From positions 1 through 64,000 of the forward strand of contig JADDOH010005163.1 of assembly GCA_016648135.1 (NCBI GenBank): a stretch of DNA of 64,000 nucleotides, given 5' to 3'. The notes beneath the pieces are model-generated. The model had not been told where the DNA came from. It ran no database searches and worked only from the letters and a program-made list of their open reading frames with translations. Below, in pieces: positions 35,101-44,100 of this stretch (its first letter is position 1; every line of letters begins with the position of its first letter). Source of the DNA: Agrypnia vestita. Taxonomy: Eukaryota; Arthropoda; Insecta; Trichoptera; Phryganeidae. The position numbers and the translations under genes are program-made.

Positions 35101-38100
35101 CTGATAGACAAGGAAATTATTATGTTTGATTCTAGGAATTTACGGACGGAACAATTTTGAAATCATACTAATTTTGTAAACGGAATAAGATTAACTATTG
35201 GATTGAAAGTTATGGACGGATATGTAAAATTATAATTATAGGAGATAAACGATAAGCTTTGAAAAAAAATATTTAAAATCGGTCATTTTGTTTTCTTATA
35301 ATTTATGTTTTAAAAGAGACTTTTTATTACTGTGATTTTTTCTACCGTTTTACACAGTGAACAATATTTTAATTTCAATTAATTTAGTAAATGGATTTTA
35401 TTATTTTTCAACAAAGCAAAATTTCAAAGTTTTACAGAATTACCGATTTCGGCTGTTCAATCAAGGCAAAACGTATTTAAGACACAATACGTTGAATCCG
35501 ACACCCTGGGGTATAAAAGCAAAAGCATCAATATTTAAAAAATGTTGTGAATGCGATAAACGAGGATTACTAATTTAAAATGTATTGAATTCTAGATTTT
35601 ACGTATCTATCCCTTCCAAAATCAAGTTTCCTATGAATTCATTATTATTATATTTTTCTATTTTTCCTATAAAATATCGAATTCAGTACTTTATAAATTA
35701 GTAATCCTCAATGACTGCATTCAAATTGTTTTGGATATTGCTGTCTTTGCTTTTATACCACCACACATATATTATATTATCAGTTAATATTTAAAAGTGT
35801 CACTGGATCGTAGCTATGGAAGGAAAATTAAACCATTATTTATCACATCAAGCCACTAGATACGAATTTAATCGGAGTACCGTTCTTAAATACGCGTCAA
35901 TTCGCACATTTTTTATTTTTATTTTATTTATTTATTTATTTCAGTATATATACGCCCATCAGAGCATTTACATAAACATTGGGTAATACATGTCGGTAAT
36001 GAGAAATATAAAAAGAAAATAAAAAAAGTCATATAAAGAAATATAAAATGACATAATAACAGAAATATAAAAAGAGCTCTACAACTAAACTTAAACACAG
36101 AATCCATAATTTCATAAATCTATAAATACATCATATTTTTTATAGGATTAGCGATAATTACAGAAATATAAATTAAGAATTTTTTTTTTATAGGATAAGA
36201 ATACAAGAAAAGAGTGATAATTACATATATTTGAGGATTATTTTTAGACATAGAGGAAAGTTCATTGTTGATTAAGAATATTGCGAATTGTATGTTTGAA
36301 TTTATTTAAATTTGTGGAAAAAACGTCTAACTGTTCAAATCTGTTAACAAGTCTGGGAAGCCTTTGAAGTGGTGAATTAAAAAAGTAATTAGTTGTCGCA
36401 GCTTCCAAGGCAAACCCTGCGTAATTTCTGGTTACTCGGGATGGAACTCGCAAACAGATTCGTTCCAACAGTTGTGGACAGTCGATGTTCCCGTTAATTA
36501 TTTTGTGAAAAAAGACGAGATCAGCTACAATTCTTCTTATTTCCAATTTATCAAGAGAGCAAAATGATCTTAAAAAGTTATAATCAATATGTGTTGATGG
36601 TAAATTAAGTTTATAATTGATAAAACGGAGAAATTTATTTTGTGTTCTCTCTAAATGTGACACATGAACAGCATATTGAGGGCTCCATACAACTGAATTT
36701 GTTTCTAATACTGGTCTAACCAGACTCTTAAATAATAGTTTAAAAGTTCCAATATTTTTGAAATCTTTACTTAATCTGAGTACGAAACCTAGGGTTCTTA
36801 AGCCTCTATCAACTGTGCAATTGATATGTGACACAAGAGAAAACTTATTGTCTACAATTACGCCCAGATCTCTAATTTCATCAACGACACTCAAAGTTAT
36901 ACCATTAATTTTGTAGTCATAGTTTACTATTGTCCGGGTACGGCAGAATCTCAGCATTTGACATTTGGAGATGTTTAAAGAAAGTTTATTTTCTTCACAC
37001 CATTTCTGTAAAATATCCAGTGCATTCTGCAGAAGTTTGCAGTCGTGTTCCGTATTTATTACTCTATAGAGTTTCATATCATCTGCAAATAGCAAACACC
37101 TCACACCGGATAACAAAAGCATGGGGATTACATCATTAATGAATATAATGAACAAAATAGGACCCAGGTGGGAGCCTTGTGGTACCCCGCTTACTGCACA
37201 AAAGTAGTCAGACTCTAACTCAGCTATTCTAACAATCATTTGTCTGTTATGTAAATAACTCTCGAGCCAAGCTTTAATGTTACCCGAAACTCCCAAGGCA
37301 TTTAATTTATCAAGTAGAACTCTATGAGAGACTCGATCGAACGCCTTGGAGAAATCTGTATAACAGCAATCTAGCTGGTGAGAATCTTTGAAGGCATCAA
37401 AGACATCGGCTTGTAAAGCAAGAAGGTTTGTTAGAGTAGATCTGTTTGGCATAAATCCATGCTGTAGAGGGGATATAATGCTGAATAAGTATTCTTTTAT
37501 TTTATTTAGCAATAAAAGTTCAAATAGTTTTGGTATTGCAGATTGGATACAAATAGGTCGATAATTCTTAATATCCGAGTGGTTGCCCTTTTTAAAGACT
37601 GGAATAATATAACTCGTTTTCCAAATCTCTGGAAAAGTTCCATTTTGTAAAGACAAGTTAAAGATTTTACACAAAATAAATGATAATTCTTTATAACAAT
37701 TTTTTAGGAAGATGGTTGGTACCTTATCAGGTCCCTGTGTTTTGTTTTCATCCAACGATACCAACCCTTTTTCTACTTCTGATTGGCTAAGAACTACATT
37801 AGGAAGGTTTATAGCATCGAATAATTGTGGTTGAACAGACGAATATGATCCCTGTGCAGAATTATCATATACCGACTTAAAAAAATCAGCAAAGAGATCA
37901 ATAATTCTTTTGGGAGTGTCGACCCACTTATTATTTAAGTACATAGTCTTAGGCAAATCATAGTAATCGCTTTTAAGAGATTTAACGTATTTGTATAAAG
38001 ATTTGGAGTTTTCTGGAGTTTGATCCTCAATTTTTGTAAGATAATGATTACGTAACTGCTTGGATAGAATACAACAATCTTTTCGAGTCTTCCTAAAAAG

Positions 38101-41100
38101 CATATAATCATGCACTGACCTAGTTTCTTTATAGGTTTTGTGTTGTAGTTTTTTTATTGTAATCAACGTAACTAATTCCTTTGAAAACCATTTAGGGTGA
38201 GTTGATATTCTGATTTTTTTAAACGGTATACAATCATTAAAAATTTCATAGACTAAAGAATAACAGTTTTCTATCTGGTTGTTTACATCACCGCCTATAG
38301 ATATCAGATTCCACTCCACATTATTTAAAATTTGTTTTACTTTATCATAATTACAATTCTTGAAATTTCGTTTATATATATCACTAGTTTTGTTGATGTC
38401 TGATTTTAATGAGAAGGATATGTCTAATGGTGGATGATGAAGGTCAATTGGTAATAACTCGTCTAAAGATAATTCAACTTTTAGATATTCCATGTTACTA
38501 AACACTAAATCGAGTATTCTATTATTTTTGTTACGTATACCATTGTATTGTTTGAATTCGAGAAAAGATGACATATTTAGCACTTCGATTTCATTATTGT
38601 TTTCTGGGGAGTTGACGACAAACATAGTATCATTTTCACACACCCATTGCAGTTTAGGGAGATTATAATCACCAGCCACCATTATTTTGGCTTCTGGAAA
38701 CTTAAATCTAACACTTTCTAATGCAATACAGTGGTTTTCATATACAGTATTATCAGAACAAGGGGGAATGTATCCTGCGCACAAAATCAGACACTTTGTA
38801 GGCAATGATATTTTCACGAATATTTGTTCTACATTGTTAACGGAATTTTTGATTATGCACGATCTATATTTATTCAGTACGGCTCCCGTAAACCCCACCA
38901 CCTCTAGTTTTCGTAAAAGCAGTAGAATTATTAGGTACAGAGGAACGATCGCACCTATAAATAACAAAGTTTTTTAAACCCAGTTCGCCGTTTTTTATAT
39001 TGTTGTTTAGCCAAGTTTCCGTCAGAATTATTGCATCATAATTAACACTTTGCATCATGGTTGATAAATATTCCAATTTTGTATTCATACCTCGCACATT
39101 TTGATAGTACACATTACACTTACGAAAGTTTTCTAGTTTTTTTGATTTTGCACAATTTTTGGAACCGAGTTAATATACTTTATGGCGATATTTTCCTCAC
39201 CATTTTTCCTACGTAGATCTAATTCCTTCCATAAGTTATGAAGATCACTTCTTTGCATGGGTGTGAGATCTCTCTTCAATTTGATTCCATCCAATCGATT
39301 TAAAGATTTCAAGATGATAGATTTCGCTTGGGAAGAATCTTGAAATTCGACTTTCACAGGTCTGATATTGTCATTGGATTTCTTACCAAGTCTGTACATT
39401 TTATTGATTTTATAATCTTCATTAATATCTATTTTTTTCAAGACTCCTGCAAACCTATTCATGTCATCTTGCATACCGATAAATGTTTGGTCCGATTGGC
39501 TCTCCGGAAGATTGAAAATAATCAAATTTTTCGACCGATTTTTTCTTTCTTCTAGTTCTTTAATGGTATCTTGTACAGAAGAAAGTGTGTTGGATGGGAT
39601 ACTAGGGGTGCTATTTAATGATTCCTTAAGACAAGAAACTTGACCTTCTAATGTAGCCAAGCTTGCTGTTATCTGGCTATTCGTGGCCATTATTTCTGTC
39701 GTCAAAGGAATTAATTTGCCGATCTGGTCCTTATTAAATTTATTTGCTGGGTCCATAATAGTAGCGATTAGTTTGCTTATAGCATCTTTATTATTCAGGA
39801 TATATTGTTGGGCGTTCATGATCGTTTATTCTATCAGAAAAGGAAATAAACAATATGTATTGGCCGAATAAAAATATGTATTGGCCGAGTCGAACGCCGC
39901 AGCCAGTCCGAGTGTGTTAAGTACTACGCGTGCGCAGTTCTCGTACGGTCCGATAAGTGTCAGCCTTGATCAATGACAGTAGATTGATCAATATTCTTGC
40001 AAAAATGATCCTTATGTCCAATATTTTGAGCGATATTGTGTCTATGACTGAGTTTTCAGTTGTAGGTTTTTGGTATATTATCTGTCACTGAGATTTTTTT
40101 ATTCTCACTTACTGATCTTTTGCGCTCCCTGAGGATATGATAACGCTATCACTTGTAAATCGTGAACAGAATTTTTAAGAAATATAGATTTAGACTATAA
40201 TAAAGCACTATTTTTAGTATTCAAAGTAACTTTCACAGAGCTGACAAAAACACGCCTGACATTTCTGACAAAAACTTATTATAGACCACTATATCGCTTT
40301 ACTCTGGTGAAAAGCGTTTTGTTTTCTATGGCGTTAGCCGGCTGTCAACAATAACTCTCTCTCGCGCACGTTTGTCGTTGCTTTTATACATAAATGCGAT
40401 ACAACTAGAATTATCGACCAGTTTCCCCATATTTATAGTGATTGTGGTTAATTTAAGAATAGTCCAGTTGATTCTAGATTCATGCGAATCGAGAGACTTC
40501 GCAAAAGCTAAAGCGCAGTTACCATTGTTTCAGACTCTCGTGATAAAAATATGTGAAAAAAATTATTTATTGTTGGAACATACTGCAACGCAATTCTGAA
40601 CTGGAGAGAACTGGCACAAAACCAATATGAGTGGAAGGAGACTATTGAGGAGGCCAAGACACACCAGGGGTTGTAGACCCAAGAGTGATGCTGATGACTG
40701 TAACGCTTAATACACTTACTGAATCCCTGGGTGAAATCTAATCTACTCATAATTGACATTATCTTTATAACATATTTTACAACAATTTCAGCTAAATGTA
40801 GTTAAAACTGAATGCACACCTCTGCATGAAGCTTGCGCGCGCGTGCAATCAGACTGCGTGCTCGCGCTGCTCGCCTGCGGCGCTGACGTCACCAAGTGCG
40901 ACAAGCGAGGGAAGACGCCACTCGACGTCTTAGGTTTGGCCGAACGTAATTGCGTAAATGGGTAAAAAATATTTTTTATATAATTATTGTGTTAGCGGAT
41001 AAGTTGCTTGTAAGATGAATGAGATTATATGTTTTCTAAGATGCAGTGAATACGTCCATCAGCAAGAAACGTAACTCGTTTAACACGTGACGTAGATGTT

Positions 41101-41114
41101 TGTTTGGTGCGCAC

Positions 41115-41199
<85 letters not shown>

Positions 41200-44100
41200 T
41201 GTATGTGTGTGTGTGTGAGTCTGAGAATGGGTGTGACAAGCAATACAGAATGGGCAGAGAAACTCTTTAAGAGTTATACTCACGATTTACAAACGTCAGT
41301 TTATTGATCAAATCATATTTGTTTTAGAAATATAAATCGCTATTTCTAGTAAGCCATTTACTAAACGCCAAACAAAATAATCACCCTATTATGTGGAGGT
41401 GTACCACAGAGCATTTGATTTTTCAAAGATTTTGGTGGTTTTTGTGCATTACTTTTTTTGCAAAATTTTAACCATCGATATTTTTATTACAGCTTCATAA
41501 AGATACTTGAGATTTTTATTCAATATGGCACGCGCGATAACGATGACTTCGAGAAATGGTTTTCAAACAAGCGTGGAATATCTCCTCTTCACATTGCAGT
41601 TCTTTACGACAACATAAAAGCTGTTGAATTATTATTGGCCATAAAATCCAATCCATGTCTTCCGGATGATAACGGACTAACTGCCCTGCATTTGGCTGTT
41701 TTAAATAAAAAGACAAACATTCTTAGAGCCTTACTCAAAACTCCTTCAAACAGGAAAGGCAATTTTGTTGACGTCCTGAACCAGGAGAAGCGCACACCTT
41801 TGGAACTTGCCGTCTTGGAACAATGGCTCGATGGTGTATCAATGCTCTTAGAGGCCAAAGCGAGTATAGTCAACGAATCAAGTAGTAATAGAGACACAGC
41901 CCTTCATTTTGCTGCCCAAGTTGGTAACTTAGAGATACTTGAAAAATTAATTAAAAAATTACCGAGAAAGGAATGGATTGATTACAAAAATAATTCTCAA
42001 GAAACTCCTCTGTTTGTAGCTATCAAAAATGGTCATGATAAATGTGTGAGGTGCTTGTTATTTGAAGGTGCTTTAAACTTTACAGATGTAAAAGGGTATA
42101 CAGTTTTTCATAAAGCAATGGAAACTGATAACTGTGATGTTCTCGTATCTCTGTTACAAACGGACAACATTCAGAGTATTTTAACTAACGCAGACAGAGA
42201 AAACGGAATGATAGCTTTACATTGGGCCGCTCTGAAAGGCAAAGCTAATCATATAAAAATTTTAATCAATCTAGACTCTCGTAAAGATGATATAAAATTG
42301 CAAAACTTCTGTGGCCAAACCGCACTTCACATCGCAGCGAAAGAAGGACATTCAGAAGTGATCGAAGTTATTTTAAACAAAGAAAAAGGTAAATCGTTGG
42401 TCAACATAAAAGACAATGAAGGCTGGCTTCCCTTTCACAGAGCAGTAGACCATTGCAAAAGAGAAAGCATAGAGTTGTTCTTACAAAATGGATCATGTTT
42501 AGCTGAAAATATTCCCAAAAAATGTCTTGTTATAGAAATTATTATAAGTAAAATACCAAGACCAGAGGAATTCCTGAACAATATTTTCAATACCTGTATA
42601 TCAGTTCCAAATCATTTCAATTTTGATCACCCTGAGAGTGAGATTTTATTAAATTATTCGAAAATTATTCCTGGCGATCTATCTAAGGGCCAGACTCAGA
42701 TGGATGCCATCTCGGCATTGTTTTCTCATGGAAGTAATTCCAAAATAAAAAAACTAATTCTCCACCCTTTAATTGAAAGTTTCGTTTTCTTAAAATGGAA
42801 AATTTTACGAAAGTTATTCTACGTCATTCTTGGAATATATTTAATTTTTATAGCGTTATTTACTTTTATAACAATTCCTATGTATGTAGACGCATACAAA
42901 AATGCAGTACCTTCAAAAGTGCTTGATGTTGTGCGATATATTTTGATGGTGCTAATAGTTGTTATAATGTATGTGGTAAGCATTTATTTTAATATATATA
43001 TTATAATTAATGGGAAAAATAGTTACATCCTAGCCCGAGGTTTTGTGCCTCTAGAATAGCATGTGTCTTTATAGCTTATAGAAAATATACACAGGTCTAT
43101 TACGAAAACTATTTTTTTAAATTGATGTATTTTATTAGACTGAAATCAAAAATGGCATTAAGTACAATAAATAATTTATCATTAATTTTACTTCAACATA
43201 AAGTTTTCTTTAATATATTGTAAATACATGATTGATATAGTAAATGGTTTCATTGTCTATACAAATATTTTTATGTCACTCTGTAGGAAATGTACTACAT
43301 GTGTCTTAGCAGGCCCAAGAAGTACTTCAGCAAGTTGGAAGGCTGGTTAAAGCCAATTTCCTTGATAATTGCCTTCGTGATATCTTCCTCCCAAATTGGA
43401 CAATTCCGGAGTTTGCTCGCTATTGCATATCTGTTGTGTTGGTTGGAACTGCCCTTAATGCTGTCTCGATTCCAAAGTGTAGGGTACTACAATCAGATGT
43501 TTTTTGCGGTGGCCCTGAGGGTAATACAAGTAAGAATAGACGTTTTTTTTCGCAAGCATGGAAATTAAGTAAATATTAGGTCCTTACATATGAAATTGGC
43601 GTTTTGCCGTACTGGCAAATTTGATCTCAAATATCTTCTCTTTGGTTAGGAATTCCAAATCCAAATTTATACAGCTATTTACTCATGTATTTGTGTTTTG
43701 AAAATTGTAATTCATTTGTTTTTTCCTCAATTGTTTTTTTCTTTGCGTCACTCAGTTTACAAAATGAAAAACTTGAAATATCGCGTTATTTACGAGTACG
43801 AGTTCCACCGTGGCACCAGTGCTGCAGAAACGGCTCGAAGGATTAATGATGTGTATGGCGACGGTGCCACAAAAGAAAACACAGTGCGTTTTTGGTTCCA
43901 ACGTTTTCGTTCTGGAAATTTCGACCTGCAGAACAAGCCCCTTGGACGGCCGGAGACCAAAGTTGATAATGAAGAATTGAAGGCTATTGTGGAAGCGGAT
44001 CCATCGAAAACCACATCCGAGTTAGCTGCAGGCTGCGGTGTTAGTGATAAAACTGTTTTAATCCACTTGAAGCAAATTGGTAAGGTGAAAAAGCTTGAAA

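Larger units (their letters stand above)
35927..39965 (-). mobile_element. Nearly full-length LINE (CR1/jockey-group) in TRPA intron 2
   Basis: Minus-strand order: GC-richer 5' leader (about 39965-39850, GTACGAGAACTGCGCACGCG), ORF1 (39819-39133), ORF2 with endonuclease and reverse transcriptase (about 39124-36262), a 330-nt 3' UTR, and an (AAAT)n tail at 35927-35945. Both ORFs are open except for one frameshift in the endonuclease. The 5' boundary and target duplication were not fixed. It is antisense to the channel gene. Confidence 0.85.

Noticed and set aside
38870..38967. Independent start for the 901-codon LINE frame
   Set aside because: The first 30 or so codons are out of frame with the endonuclease; the frame is the continuation of ORF2 after a frameshift.
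40372..40599. 75-residue open frame before TRPA exon 3
   Set aside because: It has no similarity I recognise and lies in intron 2 next to a LINE remnant.
41025..41307. Several overlapping frames of Thr-His or Cys-Val repeats
   Set aside because: Artefacts of the (TG)n microsatellite.
43698..43763. N-terminal extension of the mariner transposase by 22 codons
   Set aside because: The family starts at the MKNLKYRV-type methionine; the upstream codons are the untranslated leader between the inverted repeat and the gene.
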